A DNA stretch of 64,000 nt from NCBI GenBank assembly GCA_029560585.1, contig JAKQKQ010000201.1:1-64000 (forward strand). Direction: 5' to 3'. Shown piece by piece: positions 49,512 to 59,000 of the stretch. Position numbers and translations under genes: made by a program. The notes under the pieces were generated by a model. The model saw only the letters and a program-made list of their open reading frames with translations, had not been told where the DNA came from and ran no database searches. How positions within the stretch are numbered: the first letter of the stretch is position 1; the number at the start of each line of letters is the position of its first letter. The DNA is from Verrucomicrobiota bacterium. Lineage in GTDB: Bacteria; Verrucomicrobiota; Verrucomicrobiia; JADLBR01.

Positions 49512-52500
49512 GTGAAAACGATTCGAACGAATGGGAAACGGTTGGCACACGCAGGTCTATGCTGTCTCGTTCTCGCGTCCTTGGCCCCGGGCGTCGGCGG
49601 CATGGCCGTGCCCCCCGCCCCTGCCGATGCCGATCAATCGCTCCTCGCCCACTGGACCTTCAACGAACCCATGGGCGAAACCTGCCGCGACGTGACCGGC
49701 CACGGATGCGACGCGGCGTTGCAGGGCACGCCATCGGGCGCAGAGCGAACGACCGGCATCTCCGATGGTGCACTGGCCTTCAAGGGAAACCATCGCCTGC
49801 TATGCGGTCAGAAACCCGCGTTCGGTCCGCTGCCCCAGATCTCCCTCTCGGCATGGGTCCAGCCAAACGCCTTCGACCGCTACAATGAGATCTTCCGCAA
49901 GGAGGATGGCAACAACCGCGTCCTCTTCTCCTTCCAAGAGGATGGCAAGGTCCTCGCCCTGGGCCTCAATATCGGCGGCTACGTCGAGTGCGATGCCAAG
50001 CTAGATCCAAAGCAGGTCCTCGATGGCGCGTGGCACCACTGCGCTGCCACGTTCGACGGCCAAGTCATGCGCGTCTACCTCGACGGAGTCCAGATTGGCG
50101 TCCTCCAACGGCCCGGCACGATCACCGCCGGCGGTCCCGCGCCAGCCGCCATCGGTTCCGCCAACGGACACGAGTGCTTCCAGGGCGCGATGGATGACCT
50201 CCGCATATACGCCACCGCACTCACCCACACCGAAGTTGCCACCCTCCACGCAATCGGCGTCGAGGCTATCGCCCGATCGAACGCCACCGCCACGAAAACT
50301 CTCGAGGCGCTCCTCTCTCCCCGCAACTCGTTCGCCGAAACACTGGCGGCATCGCGCCGCAACCTCATCGAAAAACAGCTGTCCCTCGACGCCGCCGTCG
50401 CCCGCGCCTTCCTCGCCCGACTGCAGGCCCAGTTCCCCGAAGACTGCCGCCAGTTCCGCCTCTGGACGGGCGCTGATCCCATCGCCTACCTCCGCGCCAA
50501 AGGCAACGATTTCCACCTCGCCATCACCGGGCGCCTCATCGGCATGCTCGTCGAATACCGTCCCTTGACCCAGGCCCAGTGGTCCAGACAGACCGAACAG
50601 GACCGGACCCGTTGGCGCGATGCCGACGTGCTCGAAGAGCGATTGGCCGCGCTAAAGGCACGCGGCGATGAGATCCAGTTCTCGCCCGAATGGATCGCGC
50701 TGATGCAGGAAATCGCATCCCGTATCCAGTGGCGACCCTACGAGTACGAACCCGTCGCACCGTTCATCCCACCCTCAACTCCCGAAACGCGAGATCTCAC
50801 AGCCGACGAAGGCCGCGATGCGCTGGAACGCGACTGGCTCCATCAGGCCAACAACAGGCCCACTCGCGAGCACGTCGCCAACGAGATCGGCTGGGCCAAA
50901 GAGCTGGCCGCGCGCCTCCACAATGTCGATCTCTCGGCGGAACTCGCCTCGTTGTCGAGAATCGAGGAAAGGGCGCAGGCCGCCAGCGCGGACATCGCCT
51001 CCCTCTATCTGCAGACCCGCACCGTCAAACGCAGCATCATGCTCAAGAATCCTGCGGTGAATTTCCGGCGCGTCGTGTTTGTCGATATGCCCCTCCCCAA
51101 TGGCAAGGAATGGAAACACGAGACCCGACACCGCCTCGGCTACATGGCCGTGCCCGGAGCACGACTCCTCGTCCTCGATGGCCTCCGCCCCGACGGCAAG
51201 ATCGCCCGCCTCATGCCCCGGCCGCCCCTCCACGGCTCTTTCTGGCGGCCCGATGTCTCCTTCGACGGGCGCAAGATCCTCTTCTGCTTCAAACCCCATA
51301 ACGAAAAATCATTCCACCTCTACGAGATCGGCGCCGACGGCACCGGACTGCGGCAACTCACCGATGGGCCATTCGACGACCTCGACCCCATCTATCTCCC
51401 CGACGGCCACATCCTGTTCTCCACAACCCGCGGCCACACCTATGTCCGCTGCATGCCACCCACCAGCTCCTTCGTCCTCGCCCGCTGCAACGCCGACGGC
51501 CGAAATATCTACCTCGTCTCCGCAAACAACGAGCCGGATTACCTGCCGTCGGTCATGGATGATGGCCGCGTCGTTTACACGCGGTGGGAATACACCGACA
51601 AGCCGCTCTGGCGCGCCCAGAAACTCTGGACGATCAACCCGGACGGCACGCAGGTGCAGATGCTCTGGGGCAACCAGAGCGTGTGGCCCGATGTCATGAA
51701 GGATGCCCGCTTGATCCCAGGAACCCGCCGCGTGATGTTCACCGGCTGCGGTCACCACGACTGGTTTGCCGGCTCGGTCGGAATCGTGGATCCCGATCGC
51801 GGGCGAGACTTTCCCGAAGGCCTGACCAAGGTCACCGGGGAAATCCCGTGGCCAGAATGCGGCAACGGACCCACGGACCCGATCGAGTCGCCCCGCTACC
51901 ACCCCCACGGCAAGTTCACCGCATATTACTCCCCCTATCCCCTGAACGAACATGACTTCCTCGTCTCTGCCACCCGAGGGGACAAGTTTGCCCTCTATCT
52001 CATGGACGTCGACGGCAACCGCGAACTGATCTACGAGGGAACCCATAACGTATTCCACGCCATCCCCGTGCGCCCACGGCCGCAGCCCCCGATCATCGTC
52101 GATCGCGTCGCGTGGCCGAAGGTCGAAACAGGCTCCCGCGCCAAGGACGGAGTCATTTTCAGCAACAATGTGTACGATGGCGCCCCCAGGGAACTGCGCG
52201 GTAAGGCGAAGTACCTGCGCGTCCTGCACATCGATCCGAAAACATACACCTATTGGTACAAACGGCCCTACATCTCCACCGGTCCGGTCGTCTCCGGCGT
52301 GCAGTCCGAGGGCGTCAAGCGCATCCTCGGCACGGTGCCTATAGAACAAGATGGCTCCGTCTCATTCCACGTGCCGCCCGGCAAGGCGCTGCACTTCCAG
52401 CTTCTCGATGAGAACTTCCGAGCGCTCCAGACGATGCGCAGTTTCGTGGGCGTCATGCCGGGCGAATATCGCGGCTGCCTGGGCTGCCACGAGTCACACA

Positions 52501-53153
52501 GCCGCGCGCCGACCGTCGCCGCCCCCGCCCGCGCGCTGGTGCAATCACCGCGCAACATTACGCCCCCGCCCTGGCCCGACGCCACGGTCAGCTATCCCCG
52601 ATACGTTCGACCCGTTCTGGACAGATACTGCGCCAAGTGCCACGCGGGCGACGGCGAGGGCCGAAAAACGCTCGACTTGACCGCCAGGCCCGGCTTCCTC
52701 GATTTCGACGAGGTCTACTGGCTCCTGATCGGCAAGCCCACGTGGGGCAAAGCCTACGAGCTGCCCAAGGACTGCCCACCCGGTTTCGGCATCGCCGACA
52801 CCTTCCTCGTCGAGGGCTATGACAAGGTCGATCCCGTCGCCTACCGCACGCCTCCCCCCATGACCCGTCTCTCATACCGCAGCCGATTGATCGATATCGC
52901 CTCCAGCGGCAAACACCACGACGTGCGCGTGGACGAAATCAGCCTGCAGCGGCTCATCTGCTGGGTGGACACGATGTGCCCCTACCGCGGCGACGAAGAA
53001 GTCCGCCAGGAACCCGATCCAATCTTTCAGGGCGTCGATTGGCTCGCCGTCCGCCCGCGCATCCAAACGGCCCCCATCGTCGATCGCTTTCACATCTCGT
53101 CCTACGGGGATTACAATTTCACATCGGCGAGCTCCGTCAAAGAGTCCCCATGA
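49512..53153 (+). CDS. HzsA-like diheme propeller protein 3 with LamG lectin domain
   Basis: 1213 residues from a GTG start, with signal peptide KRLAHAGLCCLVLASLAPG. A LamG/concanavalin-like lectin domain occupies about 42-245 (LLAHWTFNEPMGETCRDVTG, LDGAWHHCAATFDGQVMRVY, AMDDLRIYATALT). A helical region (about 250-510) and the beta-propeller (about 515-960) follow, with HLYEIGADGTGLRQLTDGPF and ILFSTTRGHTYVRCMPPTSS. Two heme c sites, C989-L-G-C992-H993 and C1040-A-K-C1043-H1044, are 51 residues apart. The C-terminal HHDVRVDEISLQRLICWVD block is the counterpart of the conserved end in genes 1, 2 and 4. It starts 12 bases after gene 2. Lectin binding suggests a glycan substrate or scaffold. Confidence 0.86.
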   Translation: MKTIRTNGKRLAHAGLCCLVLASLAPGVGGMAVPPAPADADQSLLAHWTFNEPMGETCRDVTGHGCDAALQGTPSGAERTTGISDGALAFKGNHRLLCGQKPAFGPLPQISLSAWVQPNAFDRYNEIFRKEDGNNRVLFSFQEDGKVLALGLNIGGYVECDAKLDPKQVLDGAWHHCAATFDGQVMRVYLDGVQIGVLQRPGTITAGGPAPAAIGSANGHECFQGAMDDLRIYATALTHTEVATLHAIGVEAIARSNATATKTLEALLSPRNSFAETLAASRRNLIEKQLSLDAAVARAFLARLQAQFPEDCRQFRLWTGADPIAYLRAKGNDFHLAITGRLIGMLVEYRPLTQAQWSRQTEQDRTRWRDADVLEERLAALKARGDEIQFSPEWIALMQEIASRIQWRPYEYEPVAPFIPPSTPETRDLTADEGRDALERDWLHQANNRPTREHVANEIGWAKELAARLHNVDLSAELASLSRIEERAQAASADIASLYLQTRTVKRSIMLKNPAVNFRRVVFVDMPLPNGKEWKHETRHRLGYMAVPGARLLVLDGLRPDGKIARLMPRPPLHGSFWRPDVSFDGRKILFCFKPHNEKSFHLYEIGADGTGLRQLTDGPFDDLDPIYLPDGHILFSTTRGHTYVRCMPPTSSFVLARCNADGRNIYLVSANNEPDYLPSVMDDGRVVYTRWEYTDKPLWRAQKLWTINPDGTQVQMLWGNQSVWPDVMKDARLIPGTRRVMFTGCGHHDWFAGSVGIVDPDRGRDFPEGLTKVTGEIPWPECGNGPTDPIESPRYHPHGKFTAYYSPYPLNEHDFLVSATRGDKFALYLMDVDGNRELIYEGTHNVFHAIPVRPRPQPPIIVDRVAWPKVETGSRAKDGVIFSNNVYDGAPRELRGKAKYLRVLHIDPKTYTYWYKRPYISTGPVVSGVQSEGVKRILGTVPIEQDGSVSFHVPPGKALHFQLLDENFRALQTMRSFVGVMPGEYRGCLGCHESHSRAPTVAAPARALVQSPRNITPPPWPDATVSYPRYVRPVLDRYCAKCHAGDGEGRKTLDLTARPGFLDFDEVYWLLIGKPTWGKAYELPKDCPPGFGIADTFLVEGYDKVDPVAYRTPPPMTRLSYRSRLIDIASSGKHHDVRVDEISLQRLICWVDTMCPYRGDEEVRQEPDPIFQGVDWLAVRPRIQTAPIVDRFHISSYGDYNFTSASSVKESP

Positions 53154-53172
53154 ACAAGCGCCATATCGCCCT

Positions 53173-56055
53173 ATGAAATCGGACATCCGGACAGACGCGT
53201 TCTGGCCGCCACGACGAAGCACGAGTGACACGAAGAGACGGCCCTCTTCGTGCGTCTTGTGCGCATTCGTGGCCATCCTCGCCGCCATTCCCGCCTCCGC
53301 CTCCGAGCCCTTCACCAGCACCTTCGAGGCCCAGCCTGCGCGCTTCATCCGCGTCATCATCCGCGCCACCAGCCAAGGCCAGCCGTGCATCGATGAACTC
53401 GAACTCTTCGGTCCCGACGGGAAAACAAACCTCGCGCGCGCGTCGCGTGGCGCCAGGGCCACCGCCTCCTCCAGCCTGCCCGGCCACGCCATCCACCGCA
53501 TCGAGCACCTCAACGATGGCCTGTACGGCAACAGCCACAGCTGGATCGCGGCGACCACGGGCGAGGAATGGGCGCAGATCGAGCTGCCCGAACCCGCCCC
53601 CGTCGCAAAGATCGCCATCTCCCGCGACCGTGAGGACCAGTATGCCGACCGCGTGCCAACCGCGCTAGACGTCCGGCTCTCCATGGACGGCGCGCACTGG
53701 CAGACGGTCGCGCAAATGATGAACCATGCGCCCGCCCGCACCGCGAAACGCCAAGCCCCACCCTATAAGCCCCCCGCCGACATGCCCGAACCGATCACGT
53801 GGGACGGGCTCCTTCGCTACGCCTTCCTCTGCGAGAAGGCCACGTGGGAACGACTGGACCGCGAGGACCATCTCTCGCCCCTTAACGTCGAACGCCCCGC
53901 CTATCCCGGCGGCCCACCCTATTGGGGCCGCGTCGCCAAGCTTTCCCAAGCCCAACGCACGCTGACGCTCCTGGAGGAAATGATCGATCGCCTCGGCAAG
54001 AAAGGCGTCGATGTGCTCGCCGAGCGCCAACAGCTCGCCACCCTGCGCGCGCGTCAGACCGCCGATGGCGACGCCGTGTACTTGGAGGCACGCCTCGCCA
54101 AGCGCCAGCTTATCTTCCGCGACCCCGACCTCGCATCACTGCAGCGCGTCCTCTTCGTCAAACGCCACCCATACCTTTCGTCCCACAACTACAGCGATGT
54201 GCTCGACTCGCAGTTCCGCCCCGGAGGCGGCATCTACCTGCTGGAGATTCCCCGCAGCCACGGTCGCCTCATTCCCGAGGCCGCCAGACTGACAATCCTC
54301 TTCGACGCCACCGATGGCATCGCCCGGGATCCCATGGCGGACTTCGACGGCAAGAAGGTCTACTTCGCCTTCCGCCCCGATAAAGGCCCGGCCGACGACG
54401 CGGCAGCCTACTGGCACCTGTGGTCGGCGAACGCCGACGGGTCAGGCGCCCGGCAGTTGACCGACGGTCCCTTCCACGATTACTACCCGTGCCCATTGCC
54501 AGACGGTGGACTTGCGTTCATCTCCACCCGCTGCCGCGCGCGCTTCCTCTGCTGGCGGCCGCAGGCATTTGTCCTGTTCCGCATGGATGCCGATGGTGGC
54601 GATATCAGGCCCCTGTCTTACGCCAACCTCAGCGAATGGTCGCCGACGGTGATGCGCGATGGGCGCATCCTCTGGACACGCTCGGAATACATCGACAAGG
54701 GCGCGGACTTCGGCCACACGCTCTGGGCCATCCGACCCGACGGCACCCACCCCGAGCTGATCTTCGGCAACAATACGCCAAACTGCTACATCAACGGCCG
54801 CCAGGTGCCCGGCACCCACGAGATCCTCTCCACGATCTTCTCACACGGCGGCGACCACAACGGCCCGCTGGGTTTGATCGACCTTGCCAAGGCGAAGGGC
54901 CCCTCCGATGTCGATGCCATCACCAACATCACCCCCGACACCAGACCCCATTACAACATGAACTGGCCGCGGCACGAATGCTGGCGAGACCCCGTGCCGA
55001 TGACCCGCGACTACTTCCTCGCCAGCCACGCCCCGGCCGACCGGTTCGGACTGTATCTCCTCGATCGCTTCGGCAACCGCGAACTGCTCTTCCTCGATCC
55101 CGCGATCGGCAGCATGTGCCCCTCGCCACTGCGGCCAGAACCAGCCCCCCCCAGGCTCGAGCATTCGGCGCCCCCGCTCGCGCAGGCGCAGGTCGGCGTG
55201 CTAACGGTGGCCGATGTCTACCAGGGCCTGGGGCCCGCCGTGCCCCGAGGCCAGGTGAAGTTTATCCGAGTGTGCCAAGAGGTCCGCGCCGATCTGCTCC
55301 GATTGCCCGACGGCTCGTATCAGAACGACCACAGTCCATTCCAGGATTGGTACGCCACGCCAATCCATAAAGTCAACGGCCCGAACGGTTGGCCAACCTA
55401 CGTCGCAAAGGCCTCGCTCGGCCTGGCCCCGGTCGAGACCGATGGATCCGCCTGCTTCTACGCGCCCGCAGGCAAGATCCTCTACTTTCAGGCCCTGGAC
55501 AAAAACCTCAACGAACTTCAGCGGATGCGCAGCGTCGTCCAACTCCAGCCCGGCGAACAGCGCGGCTGCATCGGTTGCCACGAGGACCGACAAACCGCCG
55601 CCCCGGTGCGCCAGACAATGGCGTCGCGACGCCCGCCCAGCACGCTGGATCCACCCCCGTGGGGCGCCGTTCCATTCGCCTACGAGCGCGTCGTGCAACC
55701 CGTCTGGGATGCGAAATGCGTGCGTTGCCATGATGCCTCGCACGAGCGGGGCATCAACCTGACCGGCGCGCCAGATGCCGATCACGTTCCGACATCCTAT
55801 CGCACGCTGATCGCCGGTGGGTGGGTCCACTACTTTGACATGACCTACCGTCTCCGCCACACGATGGCCCCGCCGATGTCGTTCGGCACCTTGCAGAGCA
55901 AGTTACTTCGGGTCATCGATGCCGGTCACCACGACGTGAAACTCACCCGCGACGAGACCCACGCCGTCAAATGCTGGATCGACCTCAACTGTCCCCTCTG
56001 GCCCAACTACGAATACCGGCCCGAGCGCACCCCGCTCGCATCGGCCGCCCCATGA
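53173..56055 (+). CDS. HzsA-like diheme propeller protein 4 with F5/8 type C (discoidin) domain
   Basis: 960 residues with signal segment CVLCAFVAILAAIPASAS after a long basic leader. A discoidin-type F5/8C module lies at about 44-190 (FIRVIIRATSQGQPCIDELE, HLNDGLYGNSHSWIAATTGE, ALDVRLSMDGAHWQTVAQ). The propeller (about 320-780) contains YWHLWSANADGSGARQLTDG and LSEWSPTVMRDGRILWTRSE. Heme c sites are C799-I-G-C802-H803 and C849-V-R-C852-H853, and the C-terminus has AGHHDVKLTRDETHAVKCWI. It is the last gene of the array, 19 bases after gene 3, and it converges on the CotH/LTD gene with only 6 bases between stop codons. Confidence 0.86.
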   Translation: MKSDIRTDAFWPPRRSTSDTKRRPSSCVLCAFVAILAAIPASASEPFTSTFEAQPARFIRVIIRATSQGQPCIDELELFGPDGKTNLARASRGARATASSSLPGHAIHRIEHLNDGLYGNSHSWIAATTGEEWAQIELPEPAPVAKIAISRDREDQYADRVPTALDVRLSMDGAHWQTVAQMMNHAPARTAKRQAPPYKPPADMPEPITWDGLLRYAFLCEKATWERLDREDHLSPLNVERPAYPGGPPYWGRVAKLSQAQRTLTLLEEMIDRLGKKGVDVLAERQQLATLRARQTADGDAVYLEARLAKRQLIFRDPDLASLQRVLFVKRHPYLSSHNYSDVLDSQFRPGGGIYLLEIPRSHGRLIPEAARLTILFDATDGIARDPMADFDGKKVYFAFRPDKGPADDAAAYWHLWSANADGSGARQLTDGPFHDYYPCPLPDGGLAFISTRCRARFLCWRPQAFVLFRMDADGGDIRPLSYANLSEWSPTVMRDGRILWTRSEYIDKGADFGHTLWAIRPDGTHPELIFGNNTPNCYINGRQVPGTHEILSTIFSHGGDHNGPLGLIDLAKAKGPSDVDAITNITPDTRPHYNMNWPRHECWRDPVPMTRDYFLASHAPADRFGLYLLDRFGNRELLFLDPAIGSMCPSPLRPEPAPPRLEHSAPPLAQAQVGVLTVADVYQGLGPAVPRGQVKFIRVCQEVRADLLRLPDGSYQNDHSPFQDWYATPIHKVNGPNGWPTYVAKASLGLAPVETDGSACFYAPAGKILYFQALDKNLNELQRMRSVVQLQPGEQRGCIGCHEDRQTAAPVRQTMASRRPPSTLDPPPWGAVPFAYERVVQPVWDAKCVRCHDASHERGINLTGAPDADHVPTSYRTLIAGGWVHYFDMTYRLRHTMAPPMSFGTLQSKLLRVIDAGHHDVKLTRDETHAVKCWIDLNCPLWPNYEYRPERTPLASAAP

Positions 56056-56061
56056 CGCCGC

Positions 56062-59000
56062 CTACTCCTCGAATGTCATGCGCAATCGGAAGAAGTGACG
56101 CGGGGCCGTGGCGGGGGAAGCCTCGCGCAAAATGACGGCCTCTCGATCGCCTGGCATCGGGGAACTCCCGTGCACGACCGACCCGCTCACGCACCATGAC
56201 AACGGTCCGAGATCACCGCTCTCACAAAGCTCATATGCCACATCGAGGGCGTTGGCGGGGCGATAGAAGCGAAGCCCCGCATATCGCGCGCCGCCCTGAT
56301 CGGCCCAAGTGAATGCCACCGGGTCCACATCCTTTACCCACGGGTCGCATCCCAGCGCATACTCCGCCCAGTTCACGCGCCCATCCCCGTCCGGATCGGC
56401 ATACGGCCCCGATACCAGCGGATCCTCCCGCTCAAGCTCGCTGAAGTGGAAATTGTCCCAACCCCGATAGGCCTGCGCCCAATAAGAGTCCCCCGTGCCC
56501 GGACTGCCCGACGCCGCCCCGCTGATCGCCCACTTGACGGCGTTGCCGAAGGCGTCGTAGGCGGTCGATGTCTCACGCAGCACCAGCGATCGGCCAGAAC
56601 CGTCGGATGCCGGATACCACCCATCCTTGTACTCAAAATCCAGTATGTTCTCGCCAGAGACATCGGTCAGCTCCAGCCGCTCTCCGCCGTTGTCCAGTTG
56701 GCCCTCGTACGGGCCAAACACGGGCACGCCCGCCGAGGGATAGCGCAGCGCAAATGCGGCCGGGTTCTTCGCGACGATCAGCCGCTGCCCCGCGCCGAGC
56801 GTTGCCGCCGGAAAGGTGAACACGATGCCCTGTGAAAAATACGCGCCCGTGAGCGTCAGGATGGTCGCCCCCGTATTCATCAGCTCCAGATACTCGAAAT
56901 CATCATCCCTCACGCCCACGATCGCCTGCGCTTCCGCCGCCGTTGGATCCGCGGGATGGTACTGGATCTCCGTGATGCGCAGCCACCGTTGCGTTGGCAG
57001 CGGCGCGCCATCGTACGAATAACTGGCGATCAGGGTGCCCCGGTCATCGCGAAGGTTCAGCGTCCCGCCGCGCGCCGACAACTGCCCCTGATAGTTGCCC
57101 TGCACAAGACGCCGCTGCCCGCCCGTGGGACCGGAAGTCCGGGATCGAAAAGCGTGCGCATCCTTCACCAGGTGCAGCAGCCCCTGATAGAAGACGTTCG
57201 TCGGCGGCGGGATCACCGTGCCTCCCTTGAAGACATGCCGGACCTCCCCATCCACGGTCCAATCCGACATGTCCACCGCCTGCGTCGTCATGTTGCGCAA
57301 GATCACATACTCCTCCGCCTGCGTGCCGCCCGCGGGCAGGAAATCCAGCGAGTCGAACGTCACCATGCCGGGGTAATTGACCTGCGGCGTGTTGGGCAGC
57401 GGCGTCCCCCTGATCGTCGGCCGCCCGGCCCCTGTGTTGAAAAGATAGGACCGGCGCGGACCGACATAGTCGCTGATGACGCGCTCGACCTCCTCGCGCG
57501 GCCGGTTCGGAACGAAGTTCGTGTGGAATCCCCACCGCGCGGCGTCCAGATCGCCATCCGTCCACGGCGAGGGATTCGCCGGATCGGGGTCCACCGACGC
57601 GGCGATCGCCCGCATTTGCGTCTCGAAAATCCCGTTGGTCGTGCCCGGCGGCTGCATCAGCGCATCCATCAGCGTCCGCATGCGCCGCACGTACATCTGC
57701 CGCATCTCGAGAGACTCGTACACGACCGAATACAATCTGTTGTAGCCGCGCTCCAGCGTGTTGTTGGTGACCAGGGTGTCATTGAAATAACCCCCGTTTG
57801 TCCCACCGTAATTATGCCCGTGGGAGAGATCCACGTCCCAGATGATGGGCTGCCATTCGCGGCTGCCATCGCTGTCGCGATAGAGATAGTAGTTCTTGTG
57901 GCCGTGGTCGCCGTCGCTGTTCAGCGAGCGAACGGCGAAATAGTTGATCGCCGCAGGTATGTCGATGTTGTCATAGGCGTAGGTCTGCCGCACGGACAAC
58001 GTAATGTTGGTATCGAGGGCGTCATAGAGCGACTGGAGGTCGGTGTTGTCCTCTTCCTCGCGAGACTTCTTCTCGACGTTCACCACGAAGTTTGTCGAGT
58101 AGATCTTGTAGAGCGCCCCGGCCGGATCGAGCCCGTTGCGCTCGAGCATGCCCTCGTCACCATTCTCCACCATGTCCAACACGCCATGAAATACGCCGTT
58201 CAGATGCACCCGCACCGGAAAGGCGTAATGATACGGCGTTCCCCCCACCAGCCCCACCCAGTGGGACAACGTGTTCCGCACCTTCGTCTTGTCGGCATAG
58301 TTTGACAGCAGGTTCAGGTCCTTCACCCGCTTCTCACCGTCCCGCCAAAGGAACCGGTGGTTCGAATTGAAATCGAAATCGTAGCTCTTCTTGGGAAACC
58401 CGGAGGTGGTCTGGCCGTGGATCTCGTGCCCGATGTTGTCGTAGAACCTGTCCAGATAATAACAGGAACCCCTGAACGCGGCGGCGGTCGGGCCATTTGT
58501 TGGCGACCCTGACACGAACCACAGGAGCACCGGCAACTGGCTCGACGCTGTTGTGCCATCAACCGCGACAGTCCCGAAATACTGCGGCGAATCGTTCGTG
58601 TTGGCGTAGGTCGGCAGTTTCGTGATGACCCCCTGAGTGTCCTGCGCCTCGAAACGCCAGCGGAACATCTGGCCCGGCCCCGGACCGACGGTCGGCAGAG
58701 ATGCCGAAAAGACCCCGTCCCCCGCCACCGCATCCGGCGGAACGCCATCGTCCTGAAGCACCTGCGGGGCGGACTCGGCATTCCACATGGTGCGGGTGTA
58801 TGCCCGGACCACCGCCACCGGATCCTTGGTCTTGATCACACGCACCGTGACGCCCAACGGCGGACTCGATGCGTTTCCGAGTGGGCGCGGGACGTCGGGA
58901 TCGGTCGGCGTCGCTCCGAACAGAAGCGGGCCCGCCGTCGCGATCCCATTTGGCGCCCCTGGAGTCGGCTCGCTGAAATAGCCCGTCAAGGAGGGCGTGT

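Noticed and set aside
42344-56055. Anammox hydrazine synthase operon
   Set aside because: The HzsA-like proteins lack the expected Tyr after CxxCH, and no hzsB, hzsC or hydrazine dehydrogenase gene is present; lectin/CBM domains and a sulfatase point elsewhere.
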